Source of the DNA: a virus
DNA: 54,638 bases
Strand: one strand, 5' to 3'
Virus record (IMG/VR): IMGVR_UViG_3300035670_000268
Coordinates: 1-54,638 of that record
The position numbers and the translations under genes were made by a program. How positions within the stretch are numbered: position 1 is the stretch's first letter; each line of letters starts with the position of its first letter. The notes below the pieces were generated by a model that worked only from the letters and a program-made list of their open reading frames with translations, had not been told where the DNA came from and did not search any database. This document shows positions 1 through 8,656 of this stretch, piece by piece.

Positions 1-338
1 CTGGAGGTATGGTTAAGAATCTCTTGGATCAATGCATCTCTTTCGAGGTGCTGGATGTCCAATGCCCCACGCGGCCATAAACGGTCCGTGAAAGCTAGGG
101 CCGGGAAGACTAAAGCTGTAGTACGATCAGCGAGTCCAAAAGTCCGGTTTAGCTGCTCAAGCTCCTCGTTGTCTACTCCGATTCGCTTGGTTAACTCGTC
201 AGTGGTGGGTGCCCCGTAGTCCTTCAGGTATCGGTAGAGCGTTACGACAAATAACAGACGTTTACTAGCCGTGCTTGCAATTAACTCCCACAGGAAGCCG
301 ATCACGGCTCGTACACATTTCCGAATTGCTGTAAACAT
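1..338 (-). CDS. Hypothetical protein, C-terminus beyond window
   Basis: An open frame begins with ATG at 336-338 and runs without a stop off the left edge, giving 112 codons. It starts MFTAIRKCVRAVIGFLWELI, then a second hydrophobic patch (RLLFVVTLYRYL), then a charged, soluble-looking stretch. The basic, hydrophobic N-terminus could be membrane-associated. The start lies 2 bases beyond the stop of the RNase H gene, so the two are in one leftward operon. Family not recognised. Confidence 0.7.
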   Translation of the reverse strand, partial: MFTAIRKCVRAVIGFLWELIASTASKRLLFVVTLYRYLKDYGAPTTDELTKRIGVDNEELEQLNRTFGLADRTTALVFPALAFTDRLWPRGALDIQHLERDALIQEILNHTS

Positions 339-340
339 AA

Positions 341-1876
341 CTAAGACCTTTCAACATAGAGGTTACTGACCATCGAGGCGTAGATACCTACATCCTCTCC
401 CGCACTCAGTACAAGGTAATACCTGAACCCCACGCTAGACTCACGACGGGTGACTAACGTCAGCGTAGGAGACTCTGCAGTTAAAGCAGACAGTGCGTTA
501 CGAGACGGGGTGTCTAACCCAAGGGTGAGGATCACGTTGGCTTCTTTCTTACCTGCACCTAAGTCATACCCTACAGGTAGGGTAAGTGACTTCAGAGTTT
601 GAGCAATCGTCTTGCGTAAAACGCAGACTGACTTGCCTTTTTTCTCTTCGTGCTCATAGAAATAACTCGTTACATCGGTATACACCGTGTACGGGTCTTG
701 GATGGACTCCTTAGACAAAAACGTATCTAAGACGCCCTGTAGGTGCGCTAGATTAGAGATCGCGTCAAATACCTTTCTAGGCGGTCTAGCGTGCCACGTC
801 AGTTGTTTCTGATCGATGGTGTACAGGTCATTAAAGTGATCTGCTTTGACCACGTAATCCATCTGGTGGTCTTTTAAGTCTTGGTAGACTGAAGCGGTGA
901 ACACATTCGCTAAGTAGACTTTCACTACGTCAAGTTGTGTGGTACGGGAGATTTTCGTTTGGTATTCCCGCAGTTGTTCTAAGACAGGTTCTGGTTCTTT
1001 TAAGTACACCACAGCGTATGCTTGGTCTGACATCCGTTTGCCGTCGTACTCGTTGTCTGCAGTAGACTGTCCTAAGTGATACACGTGACGGCCGTCGGTG
1101 CTTTTCGCCACGTCGGTGTTCATCACAAAGTACCAACGGTTTAACGAGAATAAACGATTGTACTCTGCTTTAGGAGCCCAGTAGCCAGCAGGAGGAGAGA
1201 CTTCTTCATGTACCTCACCCGCTCTGTCTTTTTGACTGAGGATCACCGCGCGGGTCGCGTTACGGTCAGCGAGTTTATTCCCTACAGACGTTGCGTGTCC
1301 TTTCACCCAGTTCCACGTGACTTTCGTACCACTACTTTCTAACGTCGACGTAGAGGCTAAAAGCTGACGCCACGCATCGGCATTTGGCATCGGCTCGCCG
1401 TCTCGTTTAAAGTCGGCAGCAATCCATTTCTTTGACCACTCCCGCATCCCTTCTACGACGTACTTGGAATCGGTGTACACCGTTAAGCTTTCTACGTGGT
1501 CGACTTTACAGGTGTAGTTGATCGCATTTAAAGCAGCGTGGACTTCTGCTGCGTTGTTGGAAGCCACACCTAGTGCCCCCCATGAATCGACGTACGTCGT
1601 AGCGAGGACTTGAGTACCCCGTCCTCCTTCTTGTTTAGAGAGCGTAGAGTACCCTTTGTCGGTCACGACACCTTCTCGTTCTGGAGCGAGTTCTTTGTTC
1701 GCTAAACGCGTGGTGTACTGAGTGTTGTTTAAGTCAAAGTGGTAGCCATGAAACCCCCAGCCACACGGACCAGGGTTTGGACGCGCACCACCATCGGTGT
1801 ATAACACCACACCACACCGAGGGGTGGTTTCTACTACTGCTGCAGCTGCGTCTGGAGTCTTTTTCTTTTTAGCCAT
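341..1876 (-). CDS. Ribonuclease HI domain protein with long C-terminal extension
   Basis: RNase H cleaves RNA in RNA:DNA hybrids, and in phages it removes replication primers. Residues 20-220 carry the RNase HI signature: YTDGG with catalytic D28, NNAAEVHAAL with the catalytic Glu, YTDSKYVVEG with the second Asp, and VKGHATSVGNKLADRNA with the late His and Asp. RNase HI is normally about 150-160 aa, and here an insertion (about residues 45-100) lies between the first two motifs. The remaining 290 residues match nothing I recognise. They are rich in Tyr and charged residues and could be a second domain for nucleic-acid or partner binding. The N-terminus is Lys-rich (MAKKKKTP). The SD is AAGG, 11 bases upstream. 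A strong hairpin at 1901-1940 separates it from the upstream spanin-like genes. Confidence 0.88.
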   Translation of the reverse strand: MAKKKKTPDAAAAVVETTPRCGVVLYTDGGARPNPGPCGWGFHGYHFDLNNTQYTTRLANKELAPEREGVVTDKGYSTLSKQEGGRGTQVLATTYVDSWGALGVASNNAAEVHAALNAINYTCKVDHVESLTVYTDSKYVVEGMREWSKKWIAADFKRDGEPMPNADAWRQLLASTSTLESSGTKVTWNWVKGHATSVGNKLADRNATRAVILSQKDRAGEVHEEVSPPAGYWAPKAEYNRLFSLNRWYFVMNTDVAKSTDGRHVYHLGQSTADNEYDGKRMSDQAYAVVYLKEPEPVLEQLREYQTKISRTTQLDVVKVYLANVFTASVYQDLKDHQMDYVVKADHFNDLYTIDQKQLTWHARPPRKVFDAISNLAHLQGVLDTFLSKESIQDPYTVYTDVTSYFYEHEEKKGKSVCVLRKTIAQTLKSLTLPVGYDLGAGKKEANVILTLGLDTPSRNALSALTAESPTLTLVTRRESSVGFRYYLVLSAGEDVGIYASMVSNLYVERS

Positions 1877-1900
1877 TTTAGGGAAACCTTAGTTACGTGC

Positions 1901-1940
1901 AAAAGTACGACTACACCATTACGCGTAGTCGTACTTTTTT
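1901..1940 (-). terminator. Intrinsic terminator after the first spanin-like pair
   Basis: A perfect 14-bp stem (AAAAGTACGACTAC with GTAGTCGTACTTTT) and a 10-base loop. It ends in a T run when read leftward and in a T run when read rightward too, so it could work both ways. It sits just after the lipoprotein stop codon and before the RNase H gene. Confidence 0.85.
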
Positions 1941-2394
1941 AGGGGGTGCAATCCACAGGGTCTTGTTGTAACGCAGTGACCATTCGGTTGTAAGAGTCTA
2001 CTTGCGTTTGAATCGATTCGATGTGTTTAAACAACACGTCTTGGATTTCAGTCTCAGTCATGTCGTCAGTGATCTCATCGTCAGGTAACACCAGTGTAAG
2101 TTCTGGGACTTTAGGACGAGGAGGACACTTAGGGAGTTCGTTTGACTCTAGCTTGAAGGTCACGTTTAAGTAGTTGATATACCCAGTTAAGTACTGCTGG
2201 TAACCCACAAGGTCGTCTCTCCAGTGAGTGACGTTCGTAAGAAACGCAGCTGGGTCTTTGGACCGGTATTGATTGTAGTCGTGAGGGATCGAAAACGGAA
2301 TCAACGACGTGTTGAGTTCAGGAGATGAAACGCCGGGTGACACACACCCAGCGAGCAGTAGTAAAACGATAGCGAGGTTAGATCGCTTTTTCAT
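1939..2394 (-). CDS. Lipoprotein, candidate outer-membrane spanin (Rz1-like)
   Basis: 151 aa with a textbook lipoprotein signal: MKKRSN, a hydrophobic run, then the lipobox LLAGC with Cys at about residue 17. Processing by signal peptidase II would leave a lipid-anchored periplasmic protein. The mature part has a Pro-rich stretch (CPPRPKVPEL) and two more Cys residues. Its ATG overlaps the stop of the preceding membrane-anchored coiled-coil gene (ATGA at 2391-2394), the arrangement of separated Rz/Rz1 pairs. It is longer than usual for Rz1, so the spanin call is inference. SD AAAGGAG. Confidence 0.6.
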   Translation of the reverse strand: MKKRSNLAIVLLLLAGCVSPGVSSPELNTSLIPFSIPHDYNQYRSKDPAAFLTNVTHWRDDLVGYQQYLTGYINYLNVTFKLESNELPKCPPRPKVPELTLVLPDDEITDDMTETEIQDVLFKHIESIQTQVDSYNRMVTALQQDPVDCTP

Positions 2395-2879
2395 TCTGTG
2401 TCTCCTTTATCACGGATCGTTTCTAACCGATCTTTCACACGTTCGTTGGTGGGTTTCTTGGCTGGAGGATCAGACTTAGGTGTGGGAGCACGGCACGTCT
2501 GTGTTAATGTATCGAGTTGTTTTTTGGTTTCAGCGTGACGTTCTTTTTCGTTAAAGTAATTCAGCTGGGAGATCTCATAGTCTTTGCGCAGCGCCTGCAG
2601 TTGGGACTCAACCAGCAAGCGTTGTAAGTAGTCTTCAGAGTGGTACCGTCCTACAGGCTGCCCTTTGTCTTTTTCTTCAGGCTTAGTCAGCTGGGACTGA
2701 TCGTAGAAATACGTAGCTGCATAGGACGAGACGACGATTAAAAGAATCAACACCCACGACAGAAAAGAAGGACGTCGTCCTTCGGGGTGTTGGATGATCT
2801 CTTCGATCTTTTTCTTGAGTATATCAAGTGTATAAGGACCGAGAGACTTCAGTAGAGCGATAAGCATTTGTCCAAACAC
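2391..2879 (-). CDS. Membrane-anchored coiled-coil protein, candidate inner-membrane spanin (Rz-like)
   Basis: 162 aa. A 38-residue N-terminal segment precedes one transmembrane helix (about residues 39-58, SFLSWVLILLIVVSSYAATYF). A charged, helix-forming stretch (about 75-125) follows, then a Lys/Pro-rich tail with one Cys. A single TM plus periplasmic coiled coil followed by a lipoprotein gene matches inner-membrane spanins, though the N-terminal leader is longer than in lambda Rz. The start is GTG at 2879 with SD GGAGG 8 bases upstream; the ATG four codons in is an alternative. A second, clearer Rz/Rz1 set lies at 41743-42333. Confidence 0.55.
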   Translation of the reverse strand: MFGQMLIALLKSLGPYTLDILKKKIEEIIQHPEGRRPSFLSWVLILLIVVSSYAATYFYDQSQLTKPEEKDKGQPVGRYHSEDYLQRLLVESQLQALRKDYEISQLNYFNEKERHAETKKQLDTLTQTCRAPTPKSDPPAKKPTNERVKDRLETIRDKGDTE

Positions 2880-2895
2880 AGGAATGACCTCCGTA

Positions 2896-2936
2896 ACATA
2901 TGAACGAAACTAAAGCATGCTATACCTAAGAAGGAG
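2896..2936. promoter_or_regulatory. Divergent promoter region and strong SD for the 2944 gene
   Basis: The only space between the leftward spanin-like pair and the rightward structural pair. It contains GCTATACCTA (leftward TAGGTATAGC), which shares TATA/GGTAT words with the promoter element seen elsewhere, and an AAGGAG SD at 2931-2936. Promoter assignment is inference from position and base composition. Confidence 0.4.
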
Positions 2937-2943
2937 AGCAGTC

Positions 2944-4245
2944 ATGTACATTTTAAGAGGTTTTGTAACAATGCCGGCGTTGATGAACAACGCGGTAGGA
3001 CAGAACTCCCCGATTGGTGAACTCGAACCCCAGCAAGAAACCTACTCCAGAGAGCGTGGGGTTTATGCGAATAACACCTACCCAGACGTCCGTTTAGTGT
3101 CGTTTCGTTCTGAGGATACCACAGGGTTGATCCCCGTGAACACACTCCACCAGAACAAAGCGTTGATGATGTCGCAGTGGCTGTACGCGAGATCGCTTGC
3201 GGGGCAGATCTCAGAGGATAAAACGGATACGCTTTTAGCAATGCGTAGTTACTTCGTTTTAGAAGCAGAAGAGATCGACCTAGGAGACACCGTCACCAAT
3301 GGTCAGTACTGGTTTCCTTCATGGGTATCGTACAAAGCGTTAGGGGCTCCTGACAACGAAGTGCGGTTGTGGTACCACAACGCAAGCTTCGCTGCGCAAT
3401 ATGACTACTACGACATTATCGTGGTTCCACCGATTGTAGACCCAGAAGCATTCCACACTGGAGTAGCGGCTGTAGATCAGTTACTGGACGAGTACTTACA
3501 GTCTGAACACATGGCGCGTGCACAATTAGCGCGTGCGGGTACGCCACCAACGTACCAACCGTCGTATGAATTCGATTGGGTGAATCCAAACGACGCTACG
3601 TACCGTCGTCGTACAAACTGGGTGGTGTTGGTGTACGGAATTCGTGGGAATAACGATGACCTGATCAAAGAGAAGATTGCTGATCACCTGCTAGACGCTT
3701 CAGCGTACGACCGCGATGCATGGGAGACTATTTTCCCTGAGATCTTTATCCCTACGGAATACTACATCGTTCCTGCATGGAACCGCTACGCGTTACCAGA
3801 GCTTACACTGACGGCTGGGATTTACTCTCCAAGTATTCCACAAGCGGAATTACCACAGTACCAAGCGTTGTTTGTGGACTACGCAACACCACACATTCTA
3901 GCACAGAACGAGATCATCGGCTCAAGCTGGAAAGGGTTGTCGTTTGTGTCCGTAGGACATCACCGTAACCGAAATGGGCTGTATCGTTTAACGGATCAAT
4001 GGCCTGATTACGTCAACATCCCGGTGAATTCTTTGGATTACAACCGAATCTCTCCTGCTACACGCAGCTGGATTAACCAACTCTTTACTGCGTTTATCTA
4101 CGCAGAACAAAACGCAGGGACTCTGCAACTCCCAGAAGGGTATACGTTGATTGACCGAAACGGAGTGTTCTACGTGAGTTTCAACCGCGATCAGATCAAG
4201 TACCTGATTGCACGCAAAGATAGCTTACCAGACCCAGTGGTGTAA
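2944..4245 (+). CDS. Probable virion structural protein
   Basis: 433 aa. The open frame begins earlier at 2917, but ATG 2944 has AAGGAG 7 bases upstream and is the better start. The protein is rich in Tyr, Trp and Pro with no signal peptide, TM helix or enzyme motif, which suits a phage tail or baseplate component. It is followed 3 bases later by another structural-looking gene, and both end at a shared bidirectional terminator. Its fold and place in the virion cannot be told from sequence alone. Confidence 0.6.
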   Translation: MYILRGFVTMPALMNNAVGQNSPIGELEPQQETYSRERGVYANNTYPDVRLVSFRSEDTTGLIPVNTLHQNKALMMSQWLYARSLAGQISEDKTDTLLAMRSYFVLEAEEIDLGDTVTNGQYWFPSWVSYKALGAPDNEVRLWYHNASFAAQYDYYDIIVVPPIVDPEAFHTGVAAVDQLLDEYLQSEHMARAQLARAGTPPTYQPSYEFDWVNPNDATYRRRTNWVVLVYGIRGNNDDLIKEKIADHLLDASAYDRDAWETIFPEIFIPTEYYIVPAWNRYALPELTLTAGIYSPSIPQAELPQYQALFVDYATPHILAQNEIIGSSWKGLSFVSVGHHRNRNGLYRLTDQWPDYVNIPVNSLDYNRISPATRSWINQLFTAFIYAEQNAGTLQLPEGYTLIDRNGVFYVSFNRDQIKYLIARKDSLPDPVV

Positions 4246-4248
4246 AGA

Positions 4249-4878
4249 ATGGCGTTAACTCCCACCATAGGACTTAAGGGGCGGTACACACTCGCCGCCC
4301 CTTACGACACGTTAGTGTTACCTACCGGACTGTATGAGTGTATAGCAGTACGGAAGTTTGAAGACTTACTGGTACTGACCGTAGACGTCTTCGCGGACTA
4401 CTACGAACCGTATGGGTTACTCCAAAGTGACTACCAAGCCGATAATCGAAACGGTGCAAGTATCGTCACTTTTGTGGATGTGAATGACAACTACGTGTAT
4501 GTACCGGATACGTATATCCTCTCGATTCCGTCGATGGATAACGTCGCGTATCAACACGTGGTGATCTCTTTAAGTTTAGGTCCTTTCCCTGAATACGTAG
4601 GGCTTACAGACTTAAGTACAAAACTTAAAGAACTCACAGAAACGACCATCGGTGTAGACACCACGCCTTTAGTGCACGTCGCTCCTACCCGAAACGTGAT
4701 GCCTAGTGCACTCCACGAAGGGATGGAAGTCGCTCGTACTAACCGAATCGTCGGGAGCCAAACTGAACGTGCCAAACGGATTGCGTTAGAAGCACAGTTG
4801 GTGGCAGCACGCGCAGAGATCGCGGCACTACAGCAGATCTTAGTCGATAATGGCTTAGTGGTAGACGTTCCGGATTAA
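4249..4878 (+). CDS. Probable virion structural protein with C-terminal coiled coil
   Basis: 209 aa. Residues 1-130 are beta-rich (alternating hydrophobics, many Val/Tyr). Residues about 170-200 form an Ala/Leu/Glu helix (ERAKRIALEAQLVAARAEIA) likely to be a coiled coil for oligomerisation. It lies 3 bases after the 433-aa gene with only a weak SD of its own, so translation is probably coupled. No specific family recognised. Confidence 0.6.
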   Translation: MALTPTIGLKGRYTLAAPYDTLVLPTGLYECIAVRKFEDLLVLTVDVFADYYEPYGLLQSDYQADNRNGASIVTFVDVNDNYVYVPDTYILSIPSMDNVAYQHVVISLSLGPFPEYVGLTDLSTKLKELTETTIGVDTTPLVHVAPTRNVMPSALHEGMEVARTNRIVGSQTERAKRIALEAQLVAARAEIAALQQILVDNGLVVDVPD

Positions 4879-4884
4879 CCACCG

Positions 4885-4914
4885 CATAAAGGGAGCTTCG
4901 CGCTCCCTTTTATG
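4885..4914 (+). terminator. Terminator hairpin between convergent genes (rightward arm)
   Basis: CATAAAGGGAGC pairs with GCTCCCTTTTATG around the loop TTCGC with one bulged base. It lies just after the stop of the rightward gene. The GCATA...TATG flank recurs at several other terminators in this window. Confidence 0.8.
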
Positions 4915-4922
4915 TCGTCTTA

Positions 4923-4952
4923 GAAAAAAAGGTGGGAGGGATAACTCCCACC
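4923..4952 (-). terminator. Intrinsic terminator for the SbcC-like gene
   Basis: Stem GGTGGGAG (4931-4938) with CTCCCACC (4945-4952), loop GGATAA. An 8-base A run at 4923-4930 becomes the U run of a leftward transcript. This is the canonical form of an intrinsic terminator and lies downstream of the leftward ATPase gene. Confidence 0.85.
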
Positions 4953-4993
4953 AAGGCTAACACTCTAAGGAAGATGACGTGTTGCTCATTACG

Positions 4994-7447
4994 TCATACT
5001 ATTTTAAAGTTGAGGTTCTCACCGGGCTTCACTAACGCACCACTCGTGTCCAGTACGTTGACTTCCGCATTCGTAAGCGCTCCATGACTAGAGGCGAAGT
5101 GAGACACTAAAAACACCTGAGGGATTCGTTTGAGTTCTAAAAGCGTACGGATGTACGCAAACAAACGATCTCGGTGTGTTTGGTGGAAACTGTGTCCTAC
5201 CTCGTCTAAGAACCACGGGACGTTTTTCCCTCCTAACGCAATCGACATAAACGCAAAGTTAATGACTTCCCGTTGGCCTCGTGAGCCATACGCGATGTCC
5301 GGTACGATGTGATCAAGTTGAGAACTCACCATAGGGAACAAATAGTCAAGCTCCGTGTCGTTCACAGAAGGTAAGGAGAGTTTCAGCGGTACCGTCCAGA
5401 TCTGGTGGATGATCTGGTTGAGTGAATTCACGAATACCCCTAAGTACCCTAAAAGCTGCTCAGCAATAATCCCTTCGGTAGGAGAGAGTTGTTTGAGTAA
5501 ACACTGTCCTGCTTCTAGGTCGGACTGGTACTGCGCAATAGACGCTTCTAGGTGATGCACGACACTGTCTTTGGCATCACTGCGTGCAAGTTCTTGACGA
5601 ATCTCTGTCACCAAACTCTGTAAGCGATCTACGTCATGCGACAATGCTTCGTTGTACGCCGCATCACTTAAGTGTGACATACACTGCTTCAGTTCGGTCA
5701 GTGTGCCCTGTAACTCTTTCTGTAAACGTAACGCATGACTGTACACCCGGTACTCGTCTTCCGCAGCACGGAGTTCCTGCGTTAAACGCTCTAGGAGCAC
5801 TTTAGAGCTCGTGTGCTCGTGTTCCAGCTCTACCATACGCCGTTTGAGCGTTTCTAAGCCTCCTTGGCCCACAGAGCGTTTAGCGTGGATCGTCTCTGTA
5901 AGGATTGCGTGATTCTGACTGGTACGAAACACGTACTCGTCTTGGTCTAACGTCCTTAGGTACAATGAGAGTTTCCCTACTAAAGACTTAGGCGATTCCG
6001 CCAGCTGGATATCGTCTGGGTCAATGTCGTGAAACACACGAGCAAGCTTTGGGTGTTGACGTCGTGTAGAGAGAACTTCCACGTAGAGGTCTCGGTAGGT
6101 GGCGTACTCGGTTAAGTACGTGGTTACGCGTTCGTGTTGAAGTTGTAACCGTTCGAGTTCTGTCAACGTAGTGGTGAGTTGTTGTTCCAGTACGGCTTGT
6201 TCTGTAGGGGCTACACCGGGAATAAACACGTGCTTACACTCAGGGCACTCTACAGTAGAATGATTCTGAATGTGCCGTAGTTGTAGCCTAAGCTGTTGCT
6301 CCAACGCCGTAAGGCGGTTGATCTCACTTTGCAAAGCCTGTGCGGTTTCTCTGGCTTGCTGTACACGCGCATTGTTGTACGTGGTCTTGTTTGGGTTTTG
6401 TGGGAGTCGTAGGTATAACTCATCCAAACTTTGCTGAGCTTTGAAAAGCTCCGCTTTCACTAACGCGTACTCTTGCAGCGACGTAAGGTCTGCAAAAAAC
6501 CCAGACGGACTGAATGTTTCTAGTTCCACTTCAAGTTGTTTGAGTTCTTTTTCCAGTAGCTCCAGGGGTCGCTCATCCGCGTGACTAAACGGAGTCAGTA
6601 AAGAGTCCAGTCGTTCGAATTCTCGTCGTTGTTCTCCTAGAACGTACTCACAATGCCGGAGTTGACTTTTCAGCTCAGCAATCACGGTGTCGTGGTGTCG
6701 CCCTTCGGTGTAAAGACGAGGGACGGATTGCAGCTCACGGTTTAACCGTTGGATCGTTTCGTTGTGGCGTTTAACGTCACGCACTAAAAGACTGTACTCT
6801 GGTGTAGTAGGATTCTTCGCAGAGAGTAACTCATGAATCTTTTTGGTCAAGGTACTCAGTTCCAGTTTACGTTCTTCTACTACAGCTGCAGAGAGTCGCG
6901 TAGAGAGTTCTTCTGTGAGTTTGACTTCAGCGAGCTTTAATGCTCCTTGTAAATTCCTGACCCGTGTAGCGAGTTCTTTATGGATGCGTAACCCATAGGT
7001 GACGTCAACGTCAGAAAGTTTAGTGAGCCACTCTCGACGCTTCTGAGCAGGGAGGTCAGTAAAAAGGATTAACCCCATGGCGATGTTGTGGGTTTCTGGG
7101 GTGTAATCTAAAAGCTCTATCAACCGCGTACGGATCACGGTTGCGTTTCCTATAATCGGTTCGTCGTCGTTGATCTGTAGAGAGTGGGTCTGCCCTTTTC
7201 GAAAGTCACTTCGAATGGTGTAAAACGTCCCTTCTTTCTCATAGACTTTTTCTTCAAATCCTTTACCTTTGACGTAGTCTCCAGGAGAAGCAGGGAACGG
7301 AGCTAATGCATACAACAACGTGGTTTTCCCAGAACCGTTATTTCCTAACAGTAACTGTAAAGGAGACTCTGGCGTATAGTGGACTTCTGTCGTCCCACCG
7401 CCTAATAAACGTGCATTGTGCACAAACGTAGCTTTGACTAAACGCAT
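4994..7447 (-). CDS. SbcC/Rad50/T4 gp46-like recombination ATPase
   Basis: 817 aa SMC-type ATPase, expected to work with an SbcD/Mre11-type nuclease in DNA-end processing and recombination-dependent replication. Seen: Walker A GNNGSGKT at residues 35-42; long coiled coils (about 160-680) interrupted near residue 400 by the zinc hook CPEC; an ABC-type signature GSRGQRE; Walker B WFLDEVG near residue 746. Length and domain order are those of the family. The open frame extends to 7489, but ATG 7447 begins the conserved N-terminal strand (MRLVKATF) and the longer start has no SD. The nuclease partner is not in this window. Confidence 0.92.
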   Translation of the reverse strand: MRLVKATFVHNARLLGGGTTEVHYTPESPLQLLLGNNGSGKTTLLYALAPFPASPGDYVKGKGFEEKVYEKEGTFYTIRSDFRKGQTHSLQINDDEPIIGNATVIRTRLIELLDYTPETHNIAMGLILFTDLPAQKRREWLTKLSDVDVTYGLRIHKELATRVRNLQGALKLAEVKLTEELSTRLSAAVVEERKLELSTLTKKIHELLSAKNPTTPEYSLLVRDVKRHNETIQRLNRELQSVPRLYTEGRHHDTVIAELKSQLRHCEYVLGEQRREFERLDSLLTPFSHADERPLELLEKELKQLEVELETFSPSGFFADLTSLQEYALVKAELFKAQQSLDELYLRLPQNPNKTTYNNARVQQARETAQALQSEINRLTALEQQLRLQLRHIQNHSTVECPECKHVFIPGVAPTEQAVLEQQLTTTLTELERLQLQHERVTTYLTEYATYRDLYVEVLSTRRQHPKLARVFHDIDPDDIQLAESPKSLVGKLSLYLRTLDQDEYVFRTSQNHAILTETIHAKRSVGQGGLETLKRRMVELEHEHTSSKVLLERLTQELRAAEDEYRVYSHALRLQKELQGTLTELKQCMSHLSDAAYNEALSHDVDRLQSLVTEIRQELARSDAKDSVVHHLEASIAQYQSDLEAGQCLLKQLSPTEGIIAEQLLGYLGVFVNSLNQIIHQIWTVPLKLSLPSVNDTELDYLFPMVSSQLDHIVPDIAYGSRGQREVINFAFMSIALGGKNVPWFLDEVGHSFHQTHRDRLFAYIRTLLELKRIPQVFLVSHFASSHGALTNAEVNVLDTSGALVKPGENLNFKIV

Positions 7448-7483
7448 GAAAACAGTGTCCCTGTGTGGTTGACGTTTTATGGG

Positions 7484-7526
7484 TACCATTGTATAGGTAG
7501 GTATTGTATTTTAAAACCCAAGGTGG
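7484..7526. promoter_or_regulatory. Divergent promoter region between SbcC-like and spike genes
   Basis: The rightward strand reads TATAGGTAGGTATTGTATTTT, close to the leftward promoter element found five times elsewhere (core TATAGGTATTTAATATC), followed by an SD-like AAGGTGGG ahead of ATG 7533. The opposite strand reads CAATACCTACCTATACAAT just upstream of the ATPase gene. Both genes probably start here; the exact start sites are inference. Confidence 0.5.
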
Positions 7527-7532
7527 GACGGT

Positions 7533-8600
7533 ATGTCTGAAAAAGACTTTAGTAAATACGACTTTGACTCCTTTGCGTTCTTTGACGTTGGGATAGTCCA
7601 CGACAACAAACCTCGAAGCACAAACAACATTTTTGCAACACCGATCTCGGTGTTTCCATTTGCGTCGAGTAAACTGACACGTGAGTCTGCGAAGGTAGAA
7701 GCTAAAGGGGTGGATGCGTTAGGAACCGCGTACAGCACGAGTGCAGAAACCGTGAACGCCCAAGAGTACAGATGGCTCCCTACGGGATTCCAAACCACAG
7801 CGCCTGACGTACGTAAAGGGGAGCGGGTGTTTCTGTATCGGTACGCCGACACCGATGAATACTTTTGGGTGTCCAGTCAGTTAGACCGCAGCTACCGTCG
7901 TTTAGAAACGGGTGCGTTTATGTTCCAAGCCGATCCCAACGCGGATGACAAAGACGAGTGGAGTGAGGAGAACTGTTACACCTTTACCGTCTCTACGCAC
8001 GATGGACACATTACGCTTACCACCAGTCAGAAGAACAAAGAACCGTTTGGGTACGTGATGCAACTGAACACCAAAGACGGGATCTTTACACTGACGGATA
8101 ACGAGCAGAATCTCATCCAGTTAGTCAGCGCAGAACAGTTGATTGTGTTGAAGAACAAAAACGGAACGTACTTCGCAGTCGATAAAGACGACTTAAAAGG
8201 GTATGCTCCGCAGAATATCTACTTTAAAGCAGAAACCCTCGTGGAGTTTCTGTGTAAGAACTTCGTGCTTAAAGCGTCTGAGGACATCACCTTTGAAACG
8301 AAAGTATGGACGGTGAACGCCAGTGAGAGTATCTCGTTTGATACACAGACGTTTAACTGGAAAGCACAGACGACGAATATTGACTCCCCAACGATTAATA
8401 TCAAAGGGAATATCTTCCACGAAGGGAATCAAACCACAAGTGGCACCATGGGAGTCGGTGGGGCTACTACGTTGGGCGGTGGGGTCTCCGTCTCTGGCAG
8501 CATGACCAATAACGGAAAAGACGTGGGGTCCGGACACAAACACACAGGGTCCGCTACCGCACCGAGTGGTCCGGTTTCACCGACAGGTACACCGGTTTAA
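7533..8600 (+). CDS. Baseplate central spike / assembly protein V-like
   Basis: 355 aa. Residues 30-140 look like a small beta-barrel (OB-like) domain. Residues 150-310 are repeated short beta strands (FTLTDNEQNLIQLVSAEQL, ITFETKVWTVNASESISF) like the beta-prism or beta-helix of gpV/gp5-type spikes. The C-terminus is Gly/Ser-rich and ends GKDVGSGHKHTGS then a Pro-rich tail, the usual ending of phage baseplate assembly protein V, where a His-x-His can bind metal. This is the membrane-piercing tip of a contractile tail. It is transcribed alone, rightward, and ends at a shared terminator. Confidence 0.8.
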   Translation: MSEKDFSKYDFDSFAFFDVGIVHDNKPRSTNNIFATPISVFPFASSKLTRESAKVEAKGVDALGTAYSTSAETVNAQEYRWLPTGFQTTAPDVRKGERVFLYRYADTDEYFWVSSQLDRSYRRLETGAFMFQADPNADDKDEWSEENCYTFTVSTHDGHITLTTSQKNKEPFGYVMQLNTKDGIFTLTDNEQNLIQLVSAEQLIVLKNKNGTYFAVDKDDLKGYAPQNIYFKAETLVEFLCKNFVLKASEDITFETKVWTVNASESISFDTQTFNWKAQTTNIDSPTINIKGNIFHEGNQTTSGTMGVGGATTLGGGVSVSGSMTNNGKDVGSGHKHTGSATAPSGPVSPTGTPV

Positions 8601-8602
8601 CC

Positions 8603-8652
8603 AAAAAAAAAGAGAGGGCATACAGAGGAGAGAGCGTTTGCTCTCTCCTCTG
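8603..8652. terminator. Bidirectional terminator between convergent genes
   Basis: A 13-bp perfect stem CAGAGGAGAGAGC (8623-8635) / GCTCTCTCCTCTG (8640-8652) with a GTTT loop, flanked by GCATA and TATGC. A 9-base A run at 8603-8611 provides the U run for leftward transcription. Confidence 0.85.
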
Positions 8653-8656
8653 TGCT

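Noticed and set aside
930-1136. Arg/His-rich open frames inside the RNase H gene and similar short frames in other genes
   Set aside because: They overlap conserved catalytic coding sequence in another frame and lack an SD.
3477-3968. Short frames on both strands inside the 433-aa structural gene
   Set aside because: No SD, no recognisable features, and composition typical of shadow frames.
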